A stretch of DNA of 64,000 nt from Pseudorhodoplanes sp049324435 (GTDB lineage: Bacteria > Pseudomonadota > Alphaproteobacteria > Rhizobiales > Xanthobacteraceae), in the NCBI GenBank assembly GCA_049324435.1, contig JBMOOQ010000003.1, positions 43,193 through 107,192 of the forward strand, written 5' to 3'. Shown here in pieces: positions 52,414-61,839 of the stretch (positions within the stretch are counted from its first letter, which is position 1; each line of letters starts with the position of its first letter). The translations under genes were made by a program, and so were the position numbers. A model generated the notes under the pieces. That model ran no database searches, had not been told where the DNA came from, and saw only the letters and a program-made list of their open reading frames with translations.

Positions 52414-54023
52414 CGCGCCTGACGCAAGGCGCTGCGTGAGATCTTGCCGGTAATGGTCTTGGGCAGCGCCGGCACGAACTCGATGGCGCGCGGATACTTG
52501 TAGGGTGCGATCTGCGCTTTCACGAGCTCCTGCAATTCACGCTTCATCGCCTCGTCGCTCGCGGCGCCTTCACGCAACACGACATAAGCCGCAACGATCT
52601 GGCCGCGTTCTTCGTTTGGCAGGCCTACCACGGCGCACTCGGCAACAAGCGCGTGCTGCAGCAGAACGCCCTCCACTTCGGCGCCGGAAATATTGTAGCC
52701 CGCGCTGACGATCATGTCGTCGGTACGGGCATGATACCAGAAATTGCCCTCGGCATCGGTTTCGAACGCATCGCCCGTCAGGTTCCAGCCGTCCCTCACA
52801 TAGTTCGTCTGGCGCTCGGGATCGTCGAGATAACGGCAACCGGTCGGTCCACGCACCGCAAGCTTGCCAATCCGCCCCGGCGGCAGCGGATTCATGTCGT
52901 CGTCCACGACCATCGCCCGATAACCCGGCACGGCCTTGCCGACGGCACCGGGAATGCGCTGCGTCTCCTGATTGATCATGAAGGCATGCAGCATTTCGGT
53001 CGAGCCGATGGAGTTCATCATCTGCACGCCCGTTGCACGGTACCAGCCCTCGAACACTGCGAGCGGCATGTGTTCGCCTGACGAGATGCAGCTTTTCAAA
53101 GAGGACAGATCGTAGCCGGCCGCGAGCGGCGTCATCGCGCGATACAATGTCGGCACCGTAAACAGCCGCGACACGCCGTCCCGCTCGATAGCCGACAGCA
53201 TCGCTTCCGGCGTTGGCTGCTCCAGCATCACCGCCGATCCGCCGAACCGCAGCGGAAACACCAGCATCGCGCCGAGCCCGAACGTGAAGGCGAACGGCGC
53301 CGACCCGAGAAACACATCGTCAGGACCGGGCTTCAGGACATGCCGCGGCATACCGTCGGCGATCGCCAGCACGTCGCGATGGAAATGCATCGTGGCCTTG
53401 GACCGGCCGGTGGTTCCCGATGTGAAGGCGATCAGCGATACGTCGTCATGCGATGGAATGACATTGTCGAATGCGCCGGACTTGCGCGCCATGCGCGCTT
53501 CAAGACCGTCGGATGCGTCGGTATGGAAATAGATCGCCGTCAGGCCGGGAGCTGCTTCCGCCGCCTTCTCGAGTTCGTCAGACAGCCGCGCATCGCACAG
53601 CGCAAACTGCACCCGCGCCTTGCGCAGCATATAGGACAATTCGGCCGCCCGCAGGAGCGGCATGGTCGCAACCGCGATGCCGCCCGCCTTCAGCACTCCG
53701 AGCCACGCCGCAGCCTTCATCGCGTTGTTGGCGGACCGCAGAAGCACACGATTGCCCGGCACGAGACCGAGATCGTCGCGCAACACCGCAGCAATACGGT
53801 TGGCCTTGTCGAGCAACTCCTCATAGGTCCAGGTCGCCCTGGCCGTACGTATCGCGAGCCGCCGCCCGAAGCCGGCATCGACCTGCCGGTCGAGCAATTC
53901 CACCGCTGCATTCAGCCGTTTCGGATAACCGAGCGCGTCCAGGCCCTCGAAATTCGGCCACAGATCGGCCGGCGGAAGTCGATCGCGCGCGAAGCTGTCA
54001 GGAAAGAGGCTGGGATCAAGCAT
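52410..54023 (-). CDS. AMP-forming aryl-CoA ligase (benzoate/2-aminobenzoate-CoA ligase type)
   Basis: This 537-residue acyl-adenylate-forming enzyme has the ATP-binding loop AFTSGTTGRSKATMHFHRD near residue 190, the YRATG...NSIGSTEML core near 325, GYNISGAEVEG (about 440) and the catalytic Lys motif PKTITGKISRSALR at the C-terminus. It aligns best by eye with benzoate- and 2-aminobenzoate-CoA ligases, but the aryl substrate is not certain. It is divergent from the old-yellow-enzyme gene, with a clear operator-like palindrome between them. Confidence 0.85.
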   Translation of the reverse strand: MLDPSLFPDSFARDRLPPADLWPNFEGLDALGYPKRLNAAVELLDRQVDAGFGRRLAIRTARATWTYEELLDKANRIAAVLRDDLGLVPGNRVLLRSANNAMKAAAWLGVLKAGGIAVATMPLLRAAELSYMLRKARVQFALCDARLSDELEKAAEAAPGLTAIYFHTDASDGLEARMARKSGAFDNVIPSHDDVSLIAFTSGTTGRSKATMHFHRDVLAIADGMPRHVLKPGPDDVFLGSAPFAFTFGLGAMLVFPLRFGGSAVMLEQPTPEAMLSAIERDGVSRLFTVPTLYRAMTPLAAGYDLSSLKSCISSGEHMPLAVFEGWYRATGVQMMNSIGSTEMLHAFMINQETQRIPGAVGKAVPGYRAMVVDDDMNPLPPGRIGKLAVRGPTGCRYLDDPERQTNYVRDGWNLTGDAFETDAEGNFWYHARTDDMIVSAGYNISGAEVEGVLLQHALVAECAVVGLPNEERGQIVAAYVVLREGAASDEAMKRELQELVKAQIAPYKYPRAIEFVPALPKTITGKISRSALRQAR

Positions 54024-54132
54024 CGGAATCGGAAATATCTTGATTCATTTCAAACCTATCTGCGCGGCCCCGGCCGTGACAACCGCTGAACCTGGCTGCA
54101 ATTGACGGGTCTGCACTCCCGGCATATATTCA

Positions 54133-54149
54133 TTTGAATATAATTCAAA
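54133..54149. promoter_or_regulatory. MarR-type operator between aryl-CoA ligase and OYE genes
   Basis: TTTGAAT-ATA-ATTCAAA is a perfect 7-bp inverted repeat with a 3-base spacer, in an AT-rich stretch of the 140-base divergent gap, 15 bases before the OYE ATG. A related imperfect TTGATTCATTTCAA lies at 54038-54055. Size and composition fit a MarR or similar dimer site. No MarR gene is in the window. Confidence 0.55.
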
Positions 54150-54163
54150 ATGCGAGCGCATCG

Positions 54164-55615
54164 ATGTGGCGGCCCCCGCAACGCATCCAGTTCGAGCCCA
54201 AGCACGGGCGGATTCCCACTCGCGCGGAAGCTGAAGCCTCGCGGCTGTTCTCGCCTGTGACGGTCGGCCCTGTCGCACTCGAACAGCGTACCTGGGTGCC
54301 GGCCATGGTGCCCTGGCGCGCGACCGAGGACGGCTTTGTCACCGATGCCGTGGTTGAATGGTATGCCCGTTTCGCCAAGGGCCGTCCCGGTGCAATCGTG
54401 GTGGAGGCGACCGGCATCCGCGACGTGCCGAGCGGCCCGCTGCTGCGCATCGGCGACGACCGTTTCGTCCCAGGCCTGAAGCGGCTGGTCGATGGCATTC
54501 GCGAGGCGAGTAACGGTCAGACGCGCGCCTTCATCCAGATCATCGACTTTCTTTCGATCCGGCGGCGTCCCGACGCGAAAAAGTATTTTGAGCGCTTCCT
54601 GACGATCACCGATACACATCGCGCCGCTCTGCCCGGCATGAGCGACGCAGAGATCCGCTCTGCGCTCGCCGGCATGAAGCGCGACGAACTCGCCACCATC
54701 CTGACCGAACGCGAGTTGGAGTCGCTCGAATATGGCTACCGCGAGCGCGTGACGGATATGGACTTGCCCCATATCCGTGACCTGCCAAAGGTTCTGCCGG
54801 AGCTGTTCGCCAGCGCCTCCGTGCGGGCGCAGGAGGCGGGCTTCGACGGCGTCGAACTGCATTACGCGCACGCCTACACGATGGCCTCGTTCCTGTCGCG
54901 CAAGAATACGCGCGACGACGGCTATGGCGGCTCGCTGGAGAACCGTGTGCGGCTGCCGCTCGAAGTGTTCAGGGAAGTCCGTGCCAGGACACGGCCGGAT
55001 TTCGCTGTCGGATGCCGTTTCCTCGCAGACGAATGCATCGACGGCGGCAGTGACCCGAAAGATGCGGTTTATTTCGGCATTGCATTCGCGAAGGCCGGCA
55101 TGGATTTCATCTCCACCTCCCGGGGCGGCAAGTTCGACGACGCCAAACAGCCAGGCGTCGGCGGTGCCGCCTATCCCTATACGGGGCCGAGCGGCTATGA
55201 GTGTATGCCGCAGTACATTTCCGACGAACGGGGCCCGTTCGGGCGCAACGTCGAGCCGACCTCCGCGATCCGCAAGGCTATCCGCGCAGAAGGCCTGAAT
55301 ACGCCGGTCGTCTGTACCGGTGGCGTGCACAATTTCGAGTTCGCCGAACAGATGCTCGCGGACGGCGTCTGCGATATCGTCGGCTCGGCGCGTCAGATGC
55401 TCGCCGATCCGGACTGGTTCCTGAAGACCAAGCTCGGCCTGGGCGATCAGGTGCGAATCTGCGAGTTCAGCAACTATTGCGAAGGGCTCGATCAGAAGCA
55501 CAAGACGGTGACCTGTCAGCTATGGGACAAGGATGGGATCAAGGATCCGAACGTAAGCAAAACCCCGGACGGCAAGCGCCGCCTGACCGCGCCTGAATGG
55601 ACCCCGCCGCAATGA
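54164..55615 (+). CDS. NADH:flavin oxidoreductase (old yellow enzyme family)
   Basis: This 483-residue protein has an OYE TIM-barrel over most of its length: GFDGVELHYAHAYTMASFLSRKNTRDDGYGGSLENR near residue 225, with the conserved His in ELHYAH. TGGVHNFEF near residue 380 and VGSARQMLADPDW near 405 complete the FMN site. It is related to the C-terminal half of 2-aminobenzoyl-CoA/salicylyl-CoA bifunctional oxygenases but lacks the FAD hydroxylase half. The upstream TTG at 54134 has no advantage; ATG 54164 is used. It overlaps the HMG-CoA lyase gene by four bases. Confidence 0.87.
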   Translation: MWRPPQRIQFEPKHGRIPTRAEAEASRLFSPVTVGPVALEQRTWVPAMVPWRATEDGFVTDAVVEWYARFAKGRPGAIVVEATGIRDVPSGPLLRIGDDRFVPGLKRLVDGIREASNGQTRAFIQIIDFLSIRRRPDAKKYFERFLTITDTHRAALPGMSDAEIRSALAGMKRDELATILTERELESLEYGYRERVTDMDLPHIRDLPKVLPELFASASVRAQEAGFDGVELHYAHAYTMASFLSRKNTRDDGYGGSLENRVRLPLEVFREVRARTRPDFAVGCRFLADECIDGGSDPKDAVYFGIAFAKAGMDFISTSRGGKFDDAKQPGVGGAAYPYTGPSGYECMPQYISDERGPFGRNVEPTSAIRKAIRAEGLNTPVVCTGGVHNFEFAEQMLADGVCDIVGSARQMLADPDWFLKTKLGLGDQVRICEFSNYCEGLDQKHKTVTCQLWDKDGIKDPNVSKTPDGKRRLTAPEWTPPQ

Positions 55616-56550
55616 GTTTGAGCCGCAGCATCGAGATCAGCGAAGTCGGGATGCGCGACGGTCTGCAGATCGAACGCAATTTCATCCCGACCGAAACCAA
55701 GATCGCCATCATTGATGCCCTGTCGAAAACCGGTCTGACCAAAATCGAGATCACCGGATTTGCACATCCCAAAGTCATCCCGCAGCTAGCCGATGCCGAG
55801 GCGGTGGCCGCCGGCATCCGGCGCGCGCCCGGCGTGCGCTATGCCGCCTTCGTGCCGAATGCGCGCGGCGCGGAACGCGCCATCGGTGCCGGTATCGACG
55901 ATCTGAAGGCCGGCGTCGCGGTGAGCGACAGCTTCAACCGGCTCAACGTGCGCATGACCACCGAGGAAGGCATGAAGGCGATCGACGAGATCGCCGCCGC
56001 TGCGAACGGCACGCAGAGCCGCGTGGTTGGCGTGATCGCCACGGCGTTCGGCTGCCCCTATGAAGGACCGGTCTCGCGCGAGCGCATGCACCGGCTGATG
56101 GCGCAATTGCTCGGGCACAAGGCCCCAATCGTCTATCTGGCCGACACCACCGGCGTTGCCAATCCGGATCGGATCCGGCGCACGGTCGAGGACTTGCGGA
56201 CGGCCTTTCCCGAGGCGGTGCTGGGCCTGCATCTGCACAATACGCGCGGCATCGGCATCGCCAATGCGCTGGCCGGGCTTGATTGCGGCATCCGCCATTT
56301 CGAGGGATCGATCGGCGGCCTCGGAGGCTGTCCGTTTGCGCCGCGCGCAGTCGGCAATATCTGCACCGAAGATTTCGTGCATATGGCGCACGAGATGGGT
56401 ATTGAGACAGGCATCGATCTCGATGCGCTGATTGCGGCGGCGCAGAAGGCGCAGGACGCGCTGGGCCGTCCGCTGCCCGGCATGGTGATGAAGTCCGGCA
56501 AGGCGTCGGAGCTGCACGCAATGGATGCGGCGCGCGTGAAGGTGGATTAG
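55612..56550 (+). CDS. Hydroxymethylglutaryl-CoA lyase family protein
   Basis: This 312-residue DRE-TIM metallolyase has the catalytic loop EVGMRDGLQ (residues 11-19), the metal ligands HLHNTRG (about 207) and the Cys loop GGLGGCPFAPRAVGN (about 235). Family lyases cleave HMG-CoA or related 3-hydroxyacyl-CoAs. The MRD in place of the usual PRD and PFAPRAVGN variants suggest a paralogue with a different substrate. Start at ATG 55612, overlapping the OYE stop; an upstream ATG at 55597 is possible. Confidence 0.87.
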   Translation: MSLSRSIEISEVGMRDGLQIERNFIPTETKIAIIDALSKTGLTKIEITGFAHPKVIPQLADAEAVAAGIRRAPGVRYAAFVPNARGAERAIGAGIDDLKAGVAVSDSFNRLNVRMTTEEGMKAIDEIAAAANGTQSRVVGVIATAFGCPYEGPVSRERMHRLMAQLLGHKAPIVYLADTTGVANPDRIRRTVEDLRTAFPEAVLGLHLHNTRGIGIANALAGLDCGIRHFEGSIGGLGGCPFAPRAVGNICTEDFVHMAHEMGIETGIDLDALIAAAQKAQDALGRPLPGMVMKSGKASELHAMDAARVKVD

Positions 56551-56559
56551 GAGCGCAGC

Positions 56560-57849
56560 CTAGCCCTGCCGCATTTCCAGCAACCGCCGGCGCTGGCTGA
56601 TCAGATATTCCAGCCTGCTCAGAGCCACCTGAAGCGCGCCGGCATCGAGATCGTCGCGCTTCTCGCGCGAAAATTCGGTGCTCAGAATCTCGTCAATCTC
56701 ATCCTCGATCTGGTCGAGTTCGGCCGCACTCGCTGCATCTCGGATGCGGGTCGTGATCCGGTGCAGCCGTTCCGGCGGCCGCGTGCCTTCGGGAGCCGGC
56801 ATCATGAATTTCCAGAATGCCGCCGCCATCGAGCTGAGCATGCCAAGCAGCATCGAGGCGTAAAAGAACTGGTCGCCGTATTTGTCGAAAATCGTCTTCA
56901 CGTCGCCGCTGAAATAGGCCTCGGCCCCCGGATGAATCGGAATTGCGGCGTCCTTCTCGGTCGAAGGCGCACTGACCTGAGCCAGGATCGGATGCTCGCT
57001 CAGCATGCTGCTGCGCGTCTCCATAATCGCCTGAGTCAACTGGGTCGCGGTATCCTCGTCGAGCTTTTCCTTGGCGACGAGATAGACCGGCACACGCAAG
57101 GTCGTCAGGTCGTCATCGGGGATCGCCGGCGATCCGCGGATCGTGCCCTTAGGGATATCGAAGCTTTCATAAGCGCCGACCGCCGCTGCAATTGCGCCTG
57201 CCGATTCGATCGCAAGCAGCGTCGGGCTTTTCTTGGCGTCGCGAGGAAAGAAATTGCGCAGCATCGAGAGATAGCGCCCCGATATCGGAGCCACGATGAG
57301 CAACGCCTGAACCTTCTTGCCCTGAATCGCGCCGGCCACATCCGGCAATGCCAGATCGACAAATTTCGTCTTGTTGCGTGTAAGGTCGTACTCGGTATCC
57401 AGCACCGATGCGATCCGCTTGTTGACCGGTCCGCCGACCACGCCGATGGTCTTGCCCCTGAGGTGATCGAGATCGGTGATTTGAGTGCCGGGCAGACCGA
57501 GCAGCATGACCACGCCATGGGTGATGACCACAACGGTCCGCGCACCCTTCAGGTCGGTCGCATCGCCGCGGACAATCGCCAGATCCACCTCGCCCTTGGC
57601 GAAGGCTTCGGCCGCGCCGAGCGGCGTTCCGGTGTCCACGACCTTGAGACGGATGCGGGAATTCGCGGTGGTTCCGAACTTTGCAGCAAGAGCGCTGATC
57701 AATCGCGTCCCCTCGCCGTCGAGAGACCCAACGGCCACGGTCAAGGTCACCGGCCGCATGGAATAGCGATAGGCGTAGAACCCCAGTCCCGCCGTCAGCA
57801 CGACAAGACCGAAAACGAGCGCAATCCTTATTCCACGCGTGAGAAACAT
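56560..57849 (-). CDS. Membrane-tethered TAXI-family solute-binding protein
   Basis: This 429-residue protein has an N-terminal membrane anchor (residues 7-26), a TAXI/TRAP-type periplasmic binding domain (about 32-310; VAVGSLDGEGTRLISALAAKFG, then GKTIGVVGGPVNKRI), a second transmembrane helix at about 328-350 and an 80-residue charged helical tail likely in the cytoplasm (AELDQIEDEIDEIL). Classical TAXI proteins are soluble and sit next to TRAP permease genes; none is near. It follows the K+ channel gene by 28 bases in one operon. The ATG at 57849 begins the anchor. Confidence 0.85.
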   Translation of the reverse strand: MFLTRGIRIALVFGLVVLTAGLGFYAYRYSMRPVTLTVAVGSLDGEGTRLISALAAKFGTTANSRIRLKVVDTGTPLGAAEAFAKGEVDLAIVRGDATDLKGARTVVVITHGVVMLLGLPGTQITDLDHLRGKTIGVVGGPVNKRIASVLDTEYDLTRNKTKFVDLALPDVAGAIQGKKVQALLIVAPISGRYLSMLRNFFPRDAKKSPTLLAIESAGAIAAAVGAYESFDIPKGTIRGSPAIPDDDLTTLRVPVYLVAKEKLDEDTATQLTQAIMETRSSMLSEHPILAQVSAPSTEKDAAIPIHPGAEAYFSGDVKTIFDKYGDQFFYASMLLGMLSSMAAAFWKFMMPAPEGTRPPERLHRITTRIRDAASAAELDQIEDEIDEILSTEFSREKRDDLDAGALQVALSRLEYLISQRRRLLEMRQG

Positions 57850-57877
57850 GATACGTCCGATCCGCTGATCCAGCCTA

Positions 57878-58573
57878 TCACTCGCGCTCCTCCATCGGGT
57901 AGAGTCCAATAAGCCGCGAGATCAAGACGGCGATGTAAAAAACGCCGGTCAATTGCTCGAGCTGGCTGAACGAGCGGGCAAACGGCGCAACCGGCGTGAT
58001 ATCGCCGAAACCGGTGGAGGTGAGGGTCGCAATGCTCAGATGCATCATGTCCGCGAGCAGCGGCGCGCCGTCATCGGGCGCAGCCCCCGCCGCGCGCGGT
58101 ATCGAGAAGGCTCCGGGCGACAGGAGTTCGATGGTGGCATAGGCACCGGCCCACGCGAAGGCGAGCAGGATATACACGCTCAGCGCGGCATGGACCCGGT
58201 CGGCATAAAGCGGCCCAAAGGACAGGACGTGCCGCAGGATCACACCGGCCGTATAGAAACAGAAGACCGAGAACGAGGCCATCATCACCGCCTCAGCCGA
58301 TTTGCTTCCGTTCGTCAGCCAGACAAGCTGAAAGCAGAAGGTCAGGGCCGCAAGCACCATTCCGACCGCACGCAAATGCTTCGAGCGGCTCGCGGCCATG
58401 CTTCCGGCAACCAGAATGACGACGACGACGATGCCGCCGGCGAGCCGTGCCAGGCCGCCCCCGAGCGCCAGCGGATGCAGCAGAACGTAAAGGAGTAACG
58501 CCACCAGCAACACGGTTCCTGTTCCGCCGTACCGGAACACTTCGGATTGGCTGGGTTCACTGGATCGAGGCAT
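57878..58573 (-). CDS. Potassium channel family protein (six-TM, GFGD filter)
   Basis: This 231-residue ion-channel protein has about six membrane helices (18-35, 42-60, 68-86, 95-113, 128-150, 205-225) with a pore helix and selectivity filter TGFGDI at residues 187-192 between the last two. There is no cytoplasmic RCK/TrkA domain, so gating must come from elsewhere. The GFGD filter is a common variant of GYGD. It is the first gene of a two-gene unit with the TAXI-type protein. Confidence 0.85.
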   Translation of the reverse strand: MPRSSEPSQSEVFRYGGTGTVLLVALLLYVLLHPLALGGGLARLAGGIVVVVILVAGSMAASRSKHLRAVGMVLAALTFCFQLVWLTNGSKSAEAVMMASFSVFCFYTAGVILRHVLSFGPLYADRVHAALSVYILLAFAWAGAYATIELLSPGAFSIPRAAGAAPDDGAPLLADMMHLSIATLTSTGFGDITPVAPFARSFSQLEQLTGVFYIAVLISRLIGLYPMEERE

Positions 58574-58635
58574 TGGCGAATCGCCGGTTCGTCGGCTTCA
58601 GTCTGCCACAGCGAGCGTCGCACTTCCTGCCATTC

Positions 58636-59439
58636 TCAGCCGCGATAGCCGATCTTGCGTGAAATCGCGTCAGCCGCCTCGTAGACCATCGGACGCAACG
58701 CGCGCTCTCCGCCGATGGCGTCGGACAGTTTTTCCGGCACGATCACCGTGACCGCGGCCACGACCCGCGAGTCATGATCGCGGATCGGAAAGGCCAGACT
58801 GACCAGCCCAGGATCGACGATTGAGTGGTGGAACACATAGCCGCGCTTGCGGTCCGCCGCGATCTGATCGTTGAAGTCCTGCACAGTCGGCACGGCATAC
58901 GCACCGCGCACCTCTTTCCGTAGTGATTCGAAGATTTCCCGCAGCCGTTCTTCGTCCTGGTAAGCGAGCATGATGCGGCCGCTCGATGTCGTATGCGCCG
59001 GCAGCCTCGCACCGAGTTGGAGGTTGCTGACCAGCCCGGCATTTGGCAAGGCGCGCGCAAGATAGACCGCATGCCAGCCATCGAGGATGGCGATATGCGC
59101 AGCGGCATTGGTACGGTCGCTCAATGCGCGCAGGAACGGCTGAGCGGTTTCGGTGATCGGTTGTGCGTGCAGATATTCAAAGCCGAGATCGAGCGTCTTG
59201 GAGGTGAGGCGATAGCGCCGGGTCTCGGGGTCACGCGCGATAAAGCCGTCAGCCTCCAGCGTATACACCAGCCGGTAGGTCGCGGAGCGCGTCAGTCCCA
59301 GTCCGGCCGCCAGCTCTGCAAGAGTCTTTGCCGGCTTGCTGCGCGGAAAAAGCTGCAGCAGCGCGAGCCCGCGAGACAGCCCCGGCACGATGTAACGCGG
59401 GTCGATGCGGTCATCTTCGGCAGACTTTCGGCTCGGCAT
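58636..59439 (-). CDS. IclR family transcriptional regulator
   Basis: This 267-residue IclR protein has an N-terminal winged helix-turn-helix (TLAELAAGLGLTRSATYRLVYTL at about residues 39-61) and the C-terminal effector domain (RLPAHTTSSGRIMLAY near 145). It is divergent from the PrpD-like operon at 59533, the usual arrangement for IclR activators or repressors of catabolic genes. The effector is unknown. The 93-base gap holds an imperfect AACC-TTC-GGTT repeat near 59475. Confidence 0.9.
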   Translation of the reverse strand: MPSRKSAEDDRIDPRYIVPGLSRGLALLQLFPRSKPAKTLAELAAGLGLTRSATYRLVYTLEADGFIARDPETRRYRLTSKTLDLGFEYLHAQPITETAQPFLRALSDRTNAAAHIAILDGWHAVYLARALPNAGLVSNLQLGARLPAHTTSSGRIMLAYQDEERLREIFESLRKEVRGAYAVPTVQDFNDQIAADRKRGYVFHHSIVDPGLVSLAFPIRDHDSRVVAAVTVIVPEKLSDAIGGERALRPMVYEAADAISRKIGYRG

Positions 59440-59532
59440 GATGCGCTCTCCAAGGTGTGTTTTCTATATCAAACCTTCGGTTGACATGACAAACCTCCTC
59501 TCCTACCGAACGGGCAATTGGGAGAACGGCCA

Positions 59533-60906
59533 ATGGGATTAACCGCCGAGATGGGGCGCTTCGTCGCCGCGTTGCGCTACGACTCGCTGCCCGCGGAGGC
59601 GGTCAACACGGTGCGGCTCGGCTTTACCGACTGCATCGCCTGCATGATTACGGGGTGGAACCAGCCGGTGACCCGGACCGCGGCGCGCGGTCTCGGCATC
59701 CCGCATGACGGGGCCAATACCCCGATTGCATCGCTCCATGCGGCCGCACCCGAACGCGCTCTCGTCTACGGCGTCGCCTCTCACGCGATCGATTACGACG
59801 ACACCGGACTTGCCGGGCATCCGAGCGCCATCCTTGTCCCAACCATTCTCGCGGAGGCCGCGGAGCGCGGCGCCGACGGCCGCGCGATGATCACGGCCTA
59901 TGTCGCAGGCTACGAACTGTGGGCGGAGGCAACGCGCCGCGATGCCGATCAGCACCACCGCAAGGGCTGGCATCCCACGGCGATGTTCGGAACCATTGCG
60001 GCGGCCGGCGCTGCCTCGTCGCTGCGCGGCCACGATGCGGCGATGGCCACACGCACCATCGGGATTGCCGCTTCGCTCGCGGGCGGAATCGTCGGCAATT
60101 TCGGCTCGATGACGAAGCCTTATCAGGTCGGGCGCGCGGCACAGTCCGGCCTTCTTGCAGCGCGGCTCGCCGAGGCCGGGCTGACCTCGACCGACACCGC
60201 GATCGAGGACGACCTCGGTTTCCTGCGCGCGATTTCGCCAAAGGGGCAGGTCGATACGACAAGCCCCGCGAGGCTCGGTCAGGACTGGGGCATTTTGCGC
60301 GCGGGCATTAACATCAAACTCTACCCGGTCTGTTATGCAGTGCATCGCGCCATCGACGCCGTCATCGACCTGCGCAAGGCCAACCCGGTGAAGGCGGAGG
60401 ATGTCGAAGCCATCGACCTCGAAATCGGCGAAACCCAGGCCGAAATCCTGCGCGTGCATCGGCCGACCAACGGGCTCGACGCGAAAATCTCCGGCGAATT
60501 CGCGATCGCCTCTGCCATCGTCGCAGGTGCCTGCGGCAATGCCGAACTGACAGACGAATTCGTCAACCGGCCGGACGTGCAGGACCTGATCCGCAAGGTC
60601 CGTATTGTCACGACCCCCGAGCGCGACGATCACGAACCTGCGCATTCGCCATTCGACCGCGTCACCCTGCATGTCCGTGGCGGCAAAACGCTGACGACCG
60701 AAGCGGTGAAACGTCCGCGTGGACACTTTCAGCGCGGGGTCGAAACCGAGGCGATGTGGATGAAGTTTGAGGATTGCGTGAAGCCGACGCTTGGCGAGCG
60801 CGGCACGCGCACATTGTTCGAAGCGATCCAGGGACTCGATCGCATGACCTCCACCGATGGCTTCGGGATATTTCCCGCTGCAAGCCGGGCAGCAAGTGCG
60901 GCGTAG
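59533..60906 (+). CDS. MmgE/PrpD family protein
   Basis: This 457-residue member of the MmgE/PrpD fold contains 2-methylcitrate dehydratases and related enzymes. The all-helical large domain includes HAIDYDDTGLAGHPSAIL near residue 84 and GWHPTAMFGTIAAAGAAS near 150. A smaller lid domain follows. The reaction is not known; dehydration or isomerisation of a polycarboxylate is likely. The ATG at 59533 follows GGGAGA; the upstream TTG at 59518 is disfavoured. First gene of an operon of four. Confidence 0.87.
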   Translation: MGLTAEMGRFVAALRYDSLPAEAVNTVRLGFTDCIACMITGWNQPVTRTAARGLGIPHDGANTPIASLHAAAPERALVYGVASHAIDYDDTGLAGHPSAILVPTILAEAAERGADGRAMITAYVAGYELWAEATRRDADQHHRKGWHPTAMFGTIAAAGAASSLRGHDAAMATRTIGIAASLAGGIVGNFGSMTKPYQVGRAAQSGLLAARLAEAGLTSTDTAIEDDLGFLRAISPKGQVDTTSPARLGQDWGILRAGINIKLYPVCYAVHRAIDAVIDLRKANPVKAEDVEAIDLEIGETQAEILRVHRPTNGLDAKISGEFAIASAIVAGACGNAELTDEFVNRPDVQDLIRKVRIVTTPERDDHEPAHSPFDRVTLHVRGGKTLTTEAVKRPRGHFQRGVETEAMWMKFEDCVKPTLGERGTRTLFEAIQGLDRMTSTDGFGIFPAASRAASAA

Positions 60907-60909
60907 ATC

Positions 60910-61701
60910 ATGGACGGTCTCAAGCATCTTCTGGTGGAGCGGCCCGAGCCGGGTCTCATGGTGGTCCGCTTCAACAGACCGGAAGTTCATAACGCGCTCA
61001 ACACGGCGACCTCCGAAGACCTCTACAAGGTGTTCGGTAAGCTCGCCTTCTATCCGGGCGATGTGCGCTGCGTGATCCTGACCGCAACCGGCGACAAAGC
61101 CTTCAGTGCCGGCGGCGACCTCAAGGAACGTCAGGGCATGACCGACGAGCAATGGCGGGCGCAGCACGCTATCATTGAGGAGGCGGCGTATTCGGTCATC
61201 AATTGCTCAGTGCCGGTAATCGCTGCAGTCAACGGTGTCGCCTTCGGCGGTGGTTGCGAACTCGCGCTGTGCTGCGACTTCATCTATGCCGCACGCCACG
61301 CACGTTTCGCCTTGCCCGAAGTGACGCGCGGCATCATGCCCGGCGCAGGTGCGACACAGAATTTGCCGCGGGCGGTCGGCGTGCGCCGCGCCAAGGAAAT
61401 CATCATGAGCGGCCTGCCCTTCACCGCCGAACAGGCCTACGCATGGGGCATGGTCAACGAGGTCTGCGACGGGGCCGACCTGATGCCGAAGGTGATGTCG
61501 CTCGCGAAGACGATCTGCGACAACGCTCCGATCTCGGTGCGTCAAATCAAGAAGGCGATCAATGCCTCGATGAATATGGACCTACAATCGGGGCTTGCGT
61601 TCGAAATCCAGTGCTACGAACGCATGATCTCGACCGAGGACCGGCACGAAGGCGTGCGCGCCTTCAACGAGAAACGTAAACCGCAATTCAAGGGACGCTA
61701 G
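60910..61701 (+). CDS. Enoyl-CoA hydratase/isomerase family protein
   Basis: This 263-residue crotonase has oxyanion-hole motifs KAFSAGGDLKERQG (about 63-76) and VAFGGGCELALCCDF (about 112-126), and the acidic pair region PEVTRGIMPGAGATQNLPRAVG (about 136-157) typical of enoyl-CoA hydratases. It begins three bases after the PrpD-like stop, so it is co-translated. Substrate unknown, presumably the CoA ester produced in the same pathway. Confidence 0.92.
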   Translation: MDGLKHLLVERPEPGLMVVRFNRPEVHNALNTATSEDLYKVFGKLAFYPGDVRCVILTATGDKAFSAGGDLKERQGMTDEQWRAQHAIIEEAAYSVINCSVPVIAAVNGVAFGGGCELALCCDFIYAARHARFALPEVTRGIMPGAGATQNLPRAVGVRRAKEIIMSGLPFTAEQAYAWGMVNEVCDGADLMPKVMSLAKTICDNAPISVRQIKKAINASMNMDLQSGLAFEIQCYERMISTEDRHEGVRAFNEKRKPQFKGR

Positions 61702-61839
61702 ATTCAGCCTCGCCAGCGTTTGGTCGGCCAACACGTTGGTTGAACTGACAAGATGCGCACCTCTACAATCACACCAAGGGCGCAGAAAAGACGCCGTCGG
61801 CGGCGGGCCGATCCGACGATCACAAAGGGAGGACTTCAC

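Noticed and set aside
54056..55501. 481-codon minus-strand frame opposite the OYE gene
   Set aside because: Antisense of an intact flavin oxidoreductase; no similarity or ribosome site.
59539..61167. 542-codon minus-strand frame opposite the PrpD-like gene
   Set aside because: No domain recognisable and fully antisense to a convincing MmgE/PrpD protein.
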